From Thermoleophilia bacterium (GTDB lineage Bacteria; Actinomycetota; Thermoleophilia; Gaiellales; JAICJC01), in contig JAICKX010000006.1 of NCBI GenBank assembly GCA_025927685.1, positions 1-59,449 on the forward strand: a stretch of 59,449 bases of DNA, given 5' to 3'. Below are positions 42,243-50,655 of this stretch, piece after piece. A program made the translations under genes and the position numbers. Position 1 is the first letter of the stretch. The number at the start of each line of letters is the position of its first letter. The notes beneath the pieces are model-generated. The model saw only the letters and a program-made list of their open reading frames with translations, searched no databases and had not been told where the DNA came from.

Positions 42243-43621
42243 GCGGCCCGCCGCTCGGGGATCATCCAGAGCCCGTCCCGCGGCCGAAGCGATACCCGGG
42301 CCTGCGGGACGACGGGCCGCGACGGGTCGAGCCGCAGCCTGAAGCGCCGTCCCAGCTCTGCCAGGACGAGCTTCGCCTCGAGCATCGCGAACCCGACGCC
42401 GATGCACTTGCGCGTCCCGCCGCCGAACAGCGGGTAGGCCCAGTCCGGCCGCCCGGCGCTGCCCTCCGGCAGGAACCGGCCCGGATCGAACCGGAGCGGG
42501 TCGGGGAACAGGCGCGGGTCGCGGTGCATCACGAATGTGGGCATGAGGACCGCCGCGCCGGCGGGGATGACGTGGCCGCCGATCGCCTGGTCCGTGACCG
42601 CCCGCCGCTCGATGCCCCAGGCCGGCGGGAAGAGCCGCATCGACTCCAGGAAGACCGCCTCGGTGTACGGCAGCCGGGCCGCCTCCTCGGGCCCGGCCGG
42701 CGCGCCGTCGAGAGCCTCGTCGAGCTCGGCGTGGAAGCGCTCCTCCACCTCGGGGTGGAGCGCCAGCTGGTACCAGGTCCAGTTGAGCCCGTTCGCCGTC
42801 GTCTCGTGGCCCGCGGTGATGAGCGTGAGCGCCTCGTCGCGCACCTGCTCGTCGGTCATGCCCGTGCCGTCCCCCTCGACGTCGCGGGCGGCGAGGAGGA
42901 TCGAGAGCAGGTCGCCGTCCGCCCCGGCGCCGGCCGAGCGGCGCTCGGCGATCACGCGAGCGGTCGCCTCCTCGAGCTCGGCGATCCCCTGCTTGAAGCG
43001 CTGGACCCGCGGCAGCGGCGTGCGCAGCAGCACCGGCAGAAGTGCGATCGTCAGGTAGTCGAAGAACTCGCCGACCTCGGCCACCGCGTGCCCGATGCGC
43101 TCGGCGCCGGCGTCGAGCTCGGCGCCGAAGAGGGCCCGGGTGACGACGCGCAGGGCGAGCTGCGTCATGTCGGCGGCGACGTCGCGCGGCTCGCCGTCGC
43201 TCCACGCGTCGCCGACGCGGCGGGCCTCCTCGAGCATGATCCCGGCGTACGTGTCGACCACGCGGCGGTGGAAGGCCGGCTGGAGCATCCGCCGCTGGCG
43301 CAGGTGGAAGTCGCCCTCGCTCGTCAAGAGGCCGTTCCCGAGCACGATCCTGGCCCGCTCGAACCCCGGCCCCTTCTTGAACGAGCGCTGGTGCGTCACC
43401 AGCACCTCGCGCGCCAGGTCGGCACGCATCACGACGAAGACGTGCTGCGGGCCGATCCGGAAGTGGACGAGGTCGCCGTGGCGGCCCCGGAGCTCCGACA
43501 TGACCGCCGTCGGGTCGCGGTGGAGGCCGGCCAGGACTCGGAGCGAGCCGGCGACGCCGGGGCCGGGAGGAAGGCGGTTCGTGGCGATCAGGGTGCGGTA
43601 TTCTCGCGGGCCGTCACCCAT
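42239..43621 (-). CDS. Cytochrome P450
   Basis: A 460-residue soluble monooxygenase. The I-helix oxygen motif is ITAGHETTANGLNW, the K-helix ExxR is ESMR, and the heme loop is FGGGTRKCIGVG with the Cys ligand at C406. LPPGP near the N-terminus is the usual Pro-rich hinge, here without a membrane anchor. The closest look is bacterial CYP102-domain/CYP4-like enzymes that often hydroxylate fatty acids. ATG at 43621 has no clear ribosome binding site and overlaps the divergent gene start by two bases. Confidence 0.93.
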   Translation of the reverse strand: MGDGPREYRTLIATNRLPPGPGVAGSLRVLAGLHRDPTAVMSELRGRHGDLVHFRIGPQHVFVVMRADLAREVLVTHQRSFKKGPGFERARIVLGNGLLTSEGDFHLRQRRMLQPAFHRRVVDTYAGIMLEEARRVGDAWSDGEPRDVAADMTQLALRVVTRALFGAELDAGAERIGHAVAEVGEFFDYLTIALLPVLLRTPLPRVQRFKQGIAELEEATARVIAERRSAGAGADGDLLSILLAARDVEGDGTGMTDEQVRDEALTLITAGHETTANGLNWTWYQLALHPEVEERFHAELDEALDGAPAGPEEAARLPYTEAVFLESMRLFPPAWGIERRAVTDQAIGGHVIPAGAAVLMPTFVMHRDPRLFPDPLRFDPGRFLPEGSAGRPDWAYPLFGGGTRKCIGVGFAMLEAKLVLAELGRRFRLRLDPSRPVVPQARVSLRPRDGLWMIPERRAA

Positions 43622-44411
43622 GTTGCAACCGTCGCAACGCCTCGTCTCCTGGTGGGTCCGAGCGTTCCTCCTCGTAGGCGCCCTCCAGGGGCTTGCGATC
43701 GCGATCACGGGGCTCGCCCGCCCCGCCGACGTCGTCGGCTTCCCGCTCTCGACGACGCCGCTCAACGTCCGCTTCGTGGCCTGCTTCTACCTTGCCGGAG
43801 CCGCGGGGCTGCTGGCGTCGGCGGCGGCCCGCGAGACGGTCGACACCCGCATCTACCTGGCCGGCTTCACGGCCGTCACCGCGCTCCTCCTGTGCGCCAC
43901 GGTCTGGTACTGGCCGACCTACACGGACGGCGGCATCCCGTATCCGTGGGTCGGCTCGTATGTGGCCGAGCCGGTGGTCGGCGGGGCCGCGATCGCGACG
44001 CTCGCCCTCTGGCGGCCGGCCCGGCCGGGGCGGCACCGCATGAGCCCGGTCTACGAGGCGCAGGCCGCCGGCTTCGCCGCGCTCGGCGTCGTGCTGGCGG
44101 CGTCGCCCGACACGGCCGTCCGGATGTGGCCGTGGGCGCTCACGCCGGTCCTCGCCCGCACCTACGCCGCCATCTTCCTGGCGTTCGCGCTGGGCGCGGC
44201 GCTCGCCTCCCGGGAGCGGCGGCCGCAGGCGGTGCGGCCGTTCGCGCTGAGCTCGCTCGTCCTCGTCGGAGCCACCGCCGTCGTCTCGCTCGTCCACCAT
44301 GCCAAGTTCGACGGCGGCCCCTCCACGTATGCCTGGGCCGCCGCGCTGGTCGCCGGACTGGCAGGGCTGGCGGCGGCGGTCCTCTCGACGCTGCGGCCGG
44401 AGCCGGCGTGA
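43620..44411 (+). CDS. Multi-pass membrane protein
   Basis: A 263-residue protein with seven or eight hydrophobic helices (FLLVGALQGLAIAITGLA; FVACFYLAGAAGLLASAAA; FTAVTALLLCATVWYW; YAAIFLAFALGAALA; FALSSLVLVGATAVVSLV). No family recognised. The ATG overlaps the P450 ATG on the other strand (CATG). TATTCT at 43599-43604 is a possible -10 giving a short leader. The stop overlaps the next start (GTGA). Confidence 0.75.
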   Translation: MLQPSQRLVSWWVRAFLLVGALQGLAIAITGLARPADVVGFPLSTTPLNVRFVACFYLAGAAGLLASAAARETVDTRIYLAGFTAVTALLLCATVWYWPTYTDGGIPYPWVGSYVAEPVVGGAAIATLALWRPARPGRHRMSPVYEAQAAGFAALGVVLAASPDTAVRMWPWALTPVLARTYAAIFLAFALGAALASRERRPQAVRPFALSSLVLVGATAVVSLVHHAKFDGGPSTYAWAAALVAGLAGLAAAVLSTLRPEPA

Positions 44412-44800
44412 TCGCGCAGCTGCGCGCGTTTCTCGCCGTGCTGGGTGCGGCGCTCCTCGCCCAGGGGCTCGTGTCCTGGGCGCTGGACGCCAGCGGGAAC
44501 GCGAGCGACCGGATGCCGTACCGGTTCGCGAACGCCGATCCACGCCATGCGCTGATCCACGTCGTCTGGGGCACCGCGATCCTCGTCCTCCTGGGGCGCG
44601 GCCTCGACCATCGCGGCTGCGTCCGGCTCGCGCTCGCATTCGGGGTCTTCTACACCGGGCTCGCGGCGCTCGGGCTCGCCGTCCACCATCCGCTGGGGCT
44701 GAAGCTCGACCGGGGCGAGAACGTCTTCCACCTGCTCGTCGGCCCGGTCACGCTCGCGGTCGGCCTGGTGGCGCTGCGCGGCGAGCGGGCGCTGGCATGA
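44408..44800 (+). CDS. Small membrane protein, DUF4383-like
   Basis: A 130-residue protein with four hydrophobic segments. ALIHVVWGTAILVLLG and ENVFHLLVGPVTLAVGLVA each keep a His after a polar residue, which resembles DUF4383 proteins. The GTG overlaps the previous stop and the stop overlaps the desaturase ATG, so all three are co-translated. Confidence 0.7.
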   Translation: MIAQLRAFLAVLGAALLAQGLVSWALDASGNASDRMPYRFANADPRHALIHVVWGTAILVLLGRGLDHRGCVRLALAFGVFYTGLAALGLAVHHPLGLKLDRGENVFHLLVGPVTLAVGLVALRGERALA

Positions 44801-45705
44801 CGGCGGCGGTGACGGTCGGCGCCGTGCTGGCGGGCCTGGCGGGCGTGAAGGCGTTCGAGGCGCGGCTGCCGCGGGCCGTCGTCAGGGCCGGGATCCTGGT
44901 CTTCGTGCTCGGGCCGCTGGCCGGGCTCGTGTACGCGATGTCGACGCTCTGGCGCCAGTCCTTCGAGCCGGTCGACCTCGCGCTCCTCGCCATCCTCTCG
45001 GTCGTGACGGGGCTGGGCACGTCGCTCGGCTACCACCGCCTCCTCACGCACCGCAGCTTCTCGACGACGCCCTGGCTCAAGGCCGCGTTCCTCGCCGCGG
45101 GGGCGATGGCAGTTCCCAGCCGGCCGGTCGACTGGGCCGCCCGCCACCTCGAGCACCACGCGCACGCCGACCGGGAGGGCGATCCGCACAGCCCGGCCGA
45201 CGGGTTCCTGCACGCCCACGTCGGCTGGATGCTGGCGGTCAGCCCGGCCAAGCGCGAGCGCTACTGCGCCCGCCTCACGGCCGACCCCGTGGTGATGCTG
45301 ATCGACCGAACGGCGCTGCTGTGGCTCGCGCTCGGGCTCGCCGTGCCGGCGGTGGTCGACGGTTGGCGCGGCCTGCTCTGGGGCGGCATCGTCCGGATCG
45401 CGCTCCACAACCAGACGATGTTCGCGGTGAACTCGGTGTGCCACGCGTTCGGCTCGCAGGAGTTCGCGACCGGCGACGAGAGCCGCAACAACCGGCTCGT
45501 CGCCGTCCTGGCGTTCGGCGAGGGCTGGCACAACAACCACCACGCGTTCCCGTCGGCGGCCTACCACGGCATGGGCCGGCGGCCGGACGCGACCGGGCTC
45601 GTCATCCGCGCTCTCGAGCGGGCGGGCCTGGCCTGGGACGTGCGCCGGCCGACCGAGGCGGCCATCGCCCGCCGGCGCGCCACCGCCGGGCCACGAGTAC
45701 GGTGA
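44797..45705 (+). CDS. Fatty acid desaturase (acyl-CoA delta-9 type)
   Basis: A 302-residue di-iron membrane desaturase. The three His boxes are complete: HRLLTH, HLEHHAHAD (HxxHH) and HNNHH in GEGWHNNHHAFPS. Two pairs of hydrophobic helices flank them as expected. This subgroup introduces a double bond into acyl-CoA or phospholipid acyl chains. The ATG overlaps the previous stop (ATGA). A P450 is encoded divergently upstream, so the two operons may act on related lipids. Confidence 0.9.
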   Translation: MTAAVTVGAVLAGLAGVKAFEARLPRAVVRAGILVFVLGPLAGLVYAMSTLWRQSFEPVDLALLAILSVVTGLGTSLGYHRLLTHRSFSTTPWLKAAFLAAGAMAVPSRPVDWAARHLEHHAHADREGDPHSPADGFLHAHVGWMLAVSPAKRERYCARLTADPVVMLIDRTALLWLALGLAVPAVVDGWRGLLWGGIVRIALHNQTMFAVNSVCHAFGSQEFATGDESRNNRLVAVLAFGEGWHNNHHAFPSAAYHGMGRRPDATGLVIRALERAGLAWDVRRPTEAAIARRRATAGPRVR

Positions 45706-45752
45706 TAGCGTTGGCGAGAGCGCGCGCGTAGACCCTTCCAAGGAGGTTGGAG

Positions 45753-47081
45753 ATGGCTGTCGAGACGCGAGCGACGACGCGTCAGGGCTCGAAGACGGTC
45801 TTCGTCGATCGGTTCTGCGACGGGATCATCGGCCCGAGCAGCGAGATGCTCGGCCCGGTCCGCGACGGCGGTCACATCGTCGCGAACACGGCGCCGGGGT
45901 GCTGGGGGCCGATGATCACGCCGGCCATCCGGGGCGGCCACGAGGTGACGCTCCCCGTGGAGGTCGAAGGGGCGGAGGTGGGCGACGCGGTCGCGATCCA
46001 CATCCGCGACATCTCGGTGACGTCGCTCGCGACGGCATCGGGGAACGACCGCATGATCGAAGGCCGCTTCAACGGCGACCCCTACTGCGCCAAGGTGTGC
46101 GCCTCGTGCGGCGCCGAGGACGAGGCGACCGTCGTCGAGGGCATCGGCCCGGACAGCGTCCGCTGCGCCAACTGCGGCGCACCGGCCGCGCCGTTCGCGT
46201 TCACGAACGGCTACACGATCGCGTTCGACGACGAGTGGCGGGTCGGCGTCACCGTCGGTCAGGGCCGAGCCGAGGAGATCGCCCACGACGCGGACACGAA
46301 CGCCGCCCTGCCGGAGAACTCGGTCCAGCACCCGATCCTGCTCTTCGCCCCGCACGACCTGGTCGGCGTCGCGACCCGGCTTCGGCCGTTCATGGGCCAG
46401 ATCGGGACGACCCCGGCGGTCGACCTGCCGGACTCGCACAACGCCGGCGACTTCGGCGCCTTCCTGCTCGGAGCGCCGCACTCGCACGCCGTCGACGCCG
46501 AGCAGCTCGAGTCGCGCACCGACGGTCATCTCGACATCGACGCGGCCCGCGCCGGCGCCGTCGTCATCGCGCCCGTCAAGGTGGCGGGGGCCGGGATCTA
46601 CATCGGCGACATGCACGCCATGCAGGGCGACGGCGAGATCGCCGGCCACACCTGCGACGTGTCGGGCACCGTCACGCTCCAGGTGGAGGTGCTGAAGGGG
46701 CTCACGATCGACGGGCCGATCATCCTGCCGGTCGCCGAGGACCTGCCGTACCTGGCCCGGCCGCTCACGGGCGCCGAGCGGGCGCGCGCGGAGGAGATCG
46801 CGCGGAGGAACGGGGTCGAGCAGCTCGAGGAGTCGCTGCCGATCTCGGTGGTGGGCACCGGCCCCGACCTGAACAGCGCGGTCACGAACGGCCTCGAGCG
46901 AGCGGCCGCGCTCCTCGCCGCGACGGTGCCGGAGATCAAGAACCGGGCGACGATCACCGGCGCGATCGAGATCGGGCGCGCCCCCGGGGTCGTGCAGGTC
47001 ACGTTCCTGGCGCCGGCCGCGAAGCTGGCCGCCCGCGGGCTGGAGCAGCTCGTCCGCACGCACTACGGGATGGTCGCCTGA
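45753..47081 (+). CDS. Acetamidase/formamidase family protein with zinc-ribbon insert
   Basis: A 442-residue FmdA/AmdA-type amidase that would release ammonia from short amides. GPMITPAIRGGHEVTLPVE and MHAMQGDGEIAGHTCDVSG are family signatures with the likely metal and catalytic residues, and GIYIGD precedes the second. Between residues about 113 and 143 lies a CxxC...CxxC pair (CASCG, CANCG), a zinc-ribbon-like insertion that I do not remember in characterised formamidases. ATG at 45753 follows AGGAGGTTGGAG. The gene stands alone, with a MoaD-like gene convergent. Confidence 0.88.
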   Translation: MAVETRATTRQGSKTVFVDRFCDGIIGPSSEMLGPVRDGGHIVANTAPGCWGPMITPAIRGGHEVTLPVEVEGAEVGDAVAIHIRDISVTSLATASGNDRMIEGRFNGDPYCAKVCASCGAEDEATVVEGIGPDSVRCANCGAPAAPFAFTNGYTIAFDDEWRVGVTVGQGRAEEIAHDADTNAALPENSVQHPILLFAPHDLVGVATRLRPFMGQIGTTPAVDLPDSHNAGDFGAFLLGAPHSHAVDAEQLESRTDGHLDIDAARAGAVVIAPVKVAGAGIYIGDMHAMQGDGEIAGHTCDVSGTVTLQVEVLKGLTIDGPIILPVAEDLPYLARPLTGAERARAEEIARRNGVEQLEESLPISVVGTGPDLNSAVTNGLERAAALLAATVPEIKNRATITGAIEIGRAPGVVQVTFLAPAAKLAARGLEQLVRTHYGMVA

Positions 47082-47112
47082 GCGCCGGCGCCTCGTGCCG
47101 GTCGCGGACGGC

Positions 47113-47355
47113 CTAGCCGCCGGCGACCGGCACGAGCACGTCGAGCTCCTCGCCGTCGGCGACTGGGCGATCGCGGCGCAGGAAGCTGCCGTCGGCGACG
47201 ACCGCCAGGCCGCCCAGCGCGTCCGGGTCGAGCGCCGCCATCCGCCCGACCTCGGAGACGACGTCCTCCACCGTGGGAGCACCGGCGAGCTCGATCGTCC
47301 GCCGGCTTCCCAGCCGCTGGGCCAGGACTCCCGACAGCCGTACGGTGACGGTCAT
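47113..47355 (-). CDS. MoaD/ThiS-family sulfur carrier-like protein
   Basis: An 80-residue beta-grasp protein (VTVRLSGVLAQRLGSRRTIE; ELDVLVPVAGG) ending in Gly-Gly, the tail that is adenylated and thiocarboxylated in MoaD and ThiS. No activating E1-like enzyme or molybdopterin gene is nearby, so pathway assignment is open. It lies just downstream of a decayed PPOX gene on the same strand (13 nt). Confidence 0.8.
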   Translation of the reverse strand: MTVTVRLSGVLAQRLGSRRTIELAGAPTVEDVVSEVGRMAALDPDALGGLAVVADGSFLRRDRPVADGEELDVLVPVAGG

Positions 47356-47368
47356 CGGGGCCGCCCGC

Positions 47369-47816
47369 TCAGTAGAGGCCCTCGCCGCGGGCAGAGCGTG
47401 CGTTCCGCTCGCGATCGTACGTCTCGACGTCGAGGTCGGGATCGGCGACCGCGCGGAAGATCGCACCCGAGCTCGCCGTTCACGCGGAACGTGTCGCCGA
47501 CGCCGGGGATGAGGAAGAGGAGCGCGATGCGGGGGTCGGCGAGGAGGTTCGTGAGCGTGTCGGCGAGGCGGTTGCCCGGGCGCTCCGGGATCAGGAGCCG
47601 GCGGTCGTCGAGGATGCGGACGAAGCCCGCCGGGTCGCCGCGCGGCGAGACGTCGAGGCCGCCGTCGGGCCGGCATGTGGCGACGCAGGCGAACGGCGAG
47701 CGTTCGATGAGCTGCCGCGTCAGGCTGTTCAGGCGGTCGGCGACCTTCGCGGCGATGAGCGCCTTCGGCGAGCCGAGAATCCCGCGGGGCTCCGTCTCGG
47801 TGGAGATCGTGCTGAT
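47369..47816 (-). pseudogene. Flavin-binding PPOX-family gene, start lost and core deleted
   Basis: The sequence STISTETEPRGILGSPKALI, SLTRQLIERSPFACVATC and VSPRGDPAGFVRILDDRRLL is typical of pyridoxamine 5'-phosphate oxidase-like FMN proteins of about 200 residues. After GDTFRVNGEL (about 47470) the frame breaks and only the end remains (IFRAVADPDLDVETYDRERN, then GEGLY-stop), so about 60 residues of the flavin-binding half are missing. No ATG, GTG or TTG is available at the N-terminus: an in-frame TAG lies 12 nt before the first conserved codon. Confidence 0.75.
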
Positions 47817-47903
47817 GCTCCGAGTCTAGAGTCGGCGGCCGGGCGCAGCCGCCGGTCGCGGTCCGGGGCTATCCTCCGGAGCGTCTCACGGAGGGAGCTG
47901 GCG

Positions 47904-48341
47904 ATGGCGGAGTCGCGTGCAACCGCGGTGTGGGAGGGCAACCTGGTCGAGGGGCACGGGCGGGTGAGCGCCTCGAGCGGTGTCTTCACCGACCTCGACC
48001 TGACGTGGGCGGCGCGCACGAACCGGCCCGATCCGGGGACCAGCCCCGAGGAGCTGATCGCGGCGGCACACGCGGCCTGCTACGCGATGGCGTTCTCGCA
48101 CGCGCTTGCCGAGGCGGGCCACACGCCGGAGCGGATCTCGGTGGCCGCTGCCTGCCACTTCACGCCGATCGAGGGCGGCGGGTTCAGCGTGAGCAGGATG
48201 GAGCTGGACGTGCACGGGAGCGTGCCCGGCGTCGACGCGGAGGCCTTCCAGCAGCTGGCGGAGGAGGGCGAGCGCGGCTGCCCGGTCTCGAACGCGCTGC
48301 GCGGCAACGTCGAGATCCAGCTGCGCGCGACGCTCGACTGA
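47904..48341 (+). CDS. OsmC-family peroxiredoxin
   Basis: A 145-residue thiol peroxidase that reduces organic hydroperoxides. The two redox Cys are in HAACYAMAFSHAL and GCPVSNALRGNV at the family spacing, and TSPEELIAAAHAAC is the OsmC signature. GGAGGGAG precedes the ATG. TATCCT some 35 nt upstream is a possible -10. It stands just before the second heme peroxidase gene; organic hydroperoxide removal would suit a cell that makes lipid hydroperoxides. Confidence 0.93.
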   Translation: MAESRATAVWEGNLVEGHGRVSASSGVFTDLDLTWAARTNRPDPGTSPEELIAAAHAACYAMAFSHALAEAGHTPERISVAAACHFTPIEGGGFSVSRMELDVHGSVPGVDAEAFQQLAEEGERGCPVSNALRGNVEIQLRATLD

Positions 48342-48415
48342 CCCGTCGCGGCCGCCGTACGGGGACAGTCCCTGAACGTTCCGCGTGACCGTTTCGGCGC
48401 AGGCGCGTGACCGCG

Positions 48416-48444
48416 TTGACAGCAAGCACGGCGCCTGAGATCGT
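48416..48444 (+). promoter_or_regulatory. Promoter of the second heme peroxidase gene
   Basis: TTGACA (48416-48421), 17 bp, GATCGT (48439-48444; weak -10). The 182 bp gap also holds GGGGACAGTCCC, a palindrome about 55 bp upstream. GGAGGAGGAGG precedes the GTG at 48525. Confidence 0.45.
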
Positions 48445-48524
48445 TGCGACGCGAACGAGCTGTCCCGATGGGCCGGGTGCACCGTCGCTCCCGGCCGCTC
48501 CCTTCGGGCGGGGAGGAGGAGGCT

Positions 48525-50111
48525 GTGAAACGGCACGGGCTGAGGCGGTTCTACGTGGTCGGCGAAGGCGTCTACGGCGAGGCCCGGTCGGGCTCGGTGG
48601 ACGGCAAGAAGCTGGTGCCGAGGAAGGCCGCCGACGCGGCCGGCGGCGCGCCCGACGCGACGTTTCGGTTCTCGCGGATGGGGCCTCCCGGCGCCGCGGG
48701 CGCGCAGCTCAGCGGCACCACCCGGGAGCACCTGGCGGAGCTCATGACGGCCGGCGACAAGAAGGCATCGCGGATCCCGGCCGGCTACACGTATCTGGGC
48801 CAGTTCCTCGACCACGACCTGACGCGCGACATGACCACCACGCCGTTGGGCAAGAACGAGTCGCCGGCGCACATGCTCCAGGGCCGGTCGCCGGCGCTCG
48901 ATCTCGACTCGCTCTACGGCAACGGCCCGCACGACCCGGACGACGAGGTCTTCTACCGGGCCGACCTCCTGCATCTGAAGACCGGCGGGACCGACGCCGA
49001 CCCCAACGACGGCTTCGACCTGCCGCGCGCCGAGGCCGCGCCGTCCTCGGCCGTGATCCCCGACCCGCGAAACGACGAGAACCTCGCCGTCGCCCAGACG
49101 CATCTCGCGTTCATCCGCTTCCACAACCGTGTCGTCGACACGCTCCCGTCCGGAACGCCGGCGGCGGTCAAGTTCATGCGCGCCCGCAAGATCGTGACGC
49201 GCCACTACCAGTGGATGATCAAGACCGACTTCCTGCCGCGCATCTGCGATCCCGACGTCGTGAAGGATGTCTTCACGAACGGCCGCAAGGCCTTCGAGGT
49301 GGGCGTCGCGCCGACGCAGGTGCCGACGATGCCCATCGAGTTCTCGGTCGCCGCCTACCGGCTCGGGCACAGCATGGTCCGGGCCGGGTACAACTGGAAC
49401 GTCAACTTCGACAACGGCGAGGGGACGCTCCCCTTGCTCTTCTCGTTCTCGGGGACGAGCGGCGACCTGGGCGGCGACGCTCCGCTGCCGTTCATCTGGG
49501 TGGCCGACTTCCGCCGCCTCTACAACTTCGGTCAGGCCGGGCGCAAGGACCTCGTCGTGCCCGCGGCCAAGTTCAATCGCACGATGCGGATCGACGCCAG
49601 CCTGTCGAACCCGCTCGCCAAGCTGCCGCAGCAGACGATCGGCCCGCCGAAGGTGCCGATGAAGGATCCTCGCCACGACCTCGCCTTCCGCAACCTGACG
49701 CGGGCCAAGATGGTGAACCTCGCCACCGGGCAGCAGATGGTGACGTTCCTGCACAGCAAGGGCGTGAACGTGAAGCCGCTCACGGCCGAGGAGATCCGCC
49801 AGGGAGCCGGCGACGGCGTGTCGCTGGCGCCCCTCTCGCCGGCCGAGCGGGATGCCGTCGTCGCGCGGACGCCGCTCTGGTTCTACATCCTGCGCGAGGC
49901 GGAGCTGAACGGCGGTCGCCTGGGCGGCGTCGGAGCCCGCATCGTCGCCGAGACGTTCCACCGGGCGATGGAGGGCAGCGCGACGTCGATCGTCCGCGAC
50001 CCGACCTTCAAGCCGACGCTGGGGCCGAACGCCTCGACGTTCAGGATGGTCGACCTCCTGCTCTTCGCATTCGAGGGCAAGAAGAAGCTGCTCAACCCGA
50101 ACGGGGGGTAG
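48525..50111 (+). CDS. Animal-type heme peroxidase (bacterial peroxicin-like)
   Basis: A 528-residue heme peroxidase without signal peptide. Distal H97 lies in LGQFLDHDLTRD, the catalytic Arg region in RFHNRVVD and RKIVTRHYQWMI, and the proximal H282 in EFSVAAYRLGHSMVR. It is unlike the alpha-dioxygenase at 33.6 kb: no NWYGLLG or VYRMH segment, and a Gly in place of Met before the His. This group (LDHDLT with YRLGHSM) is common in soil bacteria and its substrates are unknown. GTG at 48525 is chosen for its strong ribosome binding site. A small exported protein gene follows 65 nt later. Confidence 0.9.
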   Translation: MKRHGLRRFYVVGEGVYGEARSGSVDGKKLVPRKAADAAGGAPDATFRFSRMGPPGAAGAQLSGTTREHLAELMTAGDKKASRIPAGYTYLGQFLDHDLTRDMTTTPLGKNESPAHMLQGRSPALDLDSLYGNGPHDPDDEVFYRADLLHLKTGGTDADPNDGFDLPRAEAAPSSAVIPDPRNDENLAVAQTHLAFIRFHNRVVDTLPSGTPAAVKFMRARKIVTRHYQWMIKTDFLPRICDPDVVKDVFTNGRKAFEVGVAPTQVPTMPIEFSVAAYRLGHSMVRAGYNWNVNFDNGEGTLPLLFSFSGTSGDLGGDAPLPFIWVADFRRLYNFGQAGRKDLVVPAAKFNRTMRIDASLSNPLAKLPQQTIGPPKVPMKDPRHDLAFRNLTRAKMVNLATGQQMVTFLHSKGVNVKPLTAEEIRQGAGDGVSLAPLSPAERDAVVARTPLWFYILREAELNGGRLGGVGARIVAETFHRAMEGSATSIVRDPTFKPTLGPNASTFRMVDLLLFAFEGKKKLLNPNGG

Positions 50112-50176
50112 CGGAAGACGCGCGCCATCGGGGGCGTCCTGTGTGCATCTCGTCGTCGCGCTTGGAGGAGAGCACC

Positions 50177-50524
50177 ATGACCCGTCGTCACCGTCTCGTC
50201 CCCACCTTCGTCGCCGCACTCGCCGCCGCCGCGGTGATCGCGCCGACCGCACAGGCCCGTCCGGCCGCATCCGGCGGCGGTACGGACGCCGTCGTCGTCC
50301 ATCGCACCGTCCACGACCAGCCGCTCGCCAACCCCGTGGCGGTGCCGGCGAACGGCCTGAACCACGGCGCGGGCTTCGTCGACCGCACGCGTCCGATCCA
50401 GGTCGACTCGTCCGGCGGCACCAGCTGGGGCGACGTCCTCTCGGGGGCCGCCGCGGGCGCGCTCGTCATCGCGGTCTTCGCAACCGGGCTGGGAACGAAC
50501 CGGCGCGCGAACCCCGCCACCTGA
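50177..50524 (+). CDS. Small exported, C-terminally anchored protein (AQARPA family, copy 1)
   Basis: A 115-residue protein with a signal peptide ending in PTAQARPA, a short polar linker, then SSGGTSWGDVLSGAAAGALV and a hydrophobic C-terminal helix with a small basic tail (GTNRRANPAT). The same layout and wording occurs in the protein at 50656 and, in larger form, at 57297. GGAGGAGAG precedes the ATG. No enzyme motif; function unknown. A strong hairpin terminator follows. Confidence 0.75.
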   Translation: MTRRHRLVPTFVAALAAAAVIAPTAQARPAASGGGTDAVVVHRTVHDQPLANPVAVPANGLNHGAGFVDRTRPIQVDSSGGTSWGDVLSGAAAGALVIAVFATGLGTNRRANPAT

Positions 50525-50541
50525 CGCAGCACGCCGCTGCA

Positions 50542-50581
50542 CACGACGTGGGCCGGGTCACCCGATCCGGCCCACGTCGTG
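50542..50581 (+). terminator. Hairpin terminator after AQARPA copy 1
   Basis: A perfect 15 bp stem: CACGACGTGGGCCGG (50542-50556) pairs with CCGGCCCACGTCGTG (50567-50581), loop 10 nt. No T-run follows, as is common in high-GC actinobacteria. Confidence 0.75.
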
Positions 50582-50655
50582 CCGGAGGGGAAGACCGCCG
50601 GCCCGGCGCCCGTCACGTCTACGAGAGCAGGTCCACCGCGGATGAGGAGGCAGAC

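Noticed and set aside
48525-50111. The second peroxidase as another alpha-dioxygenase.
   Set aside because: It lacks NWYGLLG, VPYSLTEEF and the catalytic Tyr before x-x-His; its motifs are those of the peroxicin-like group.
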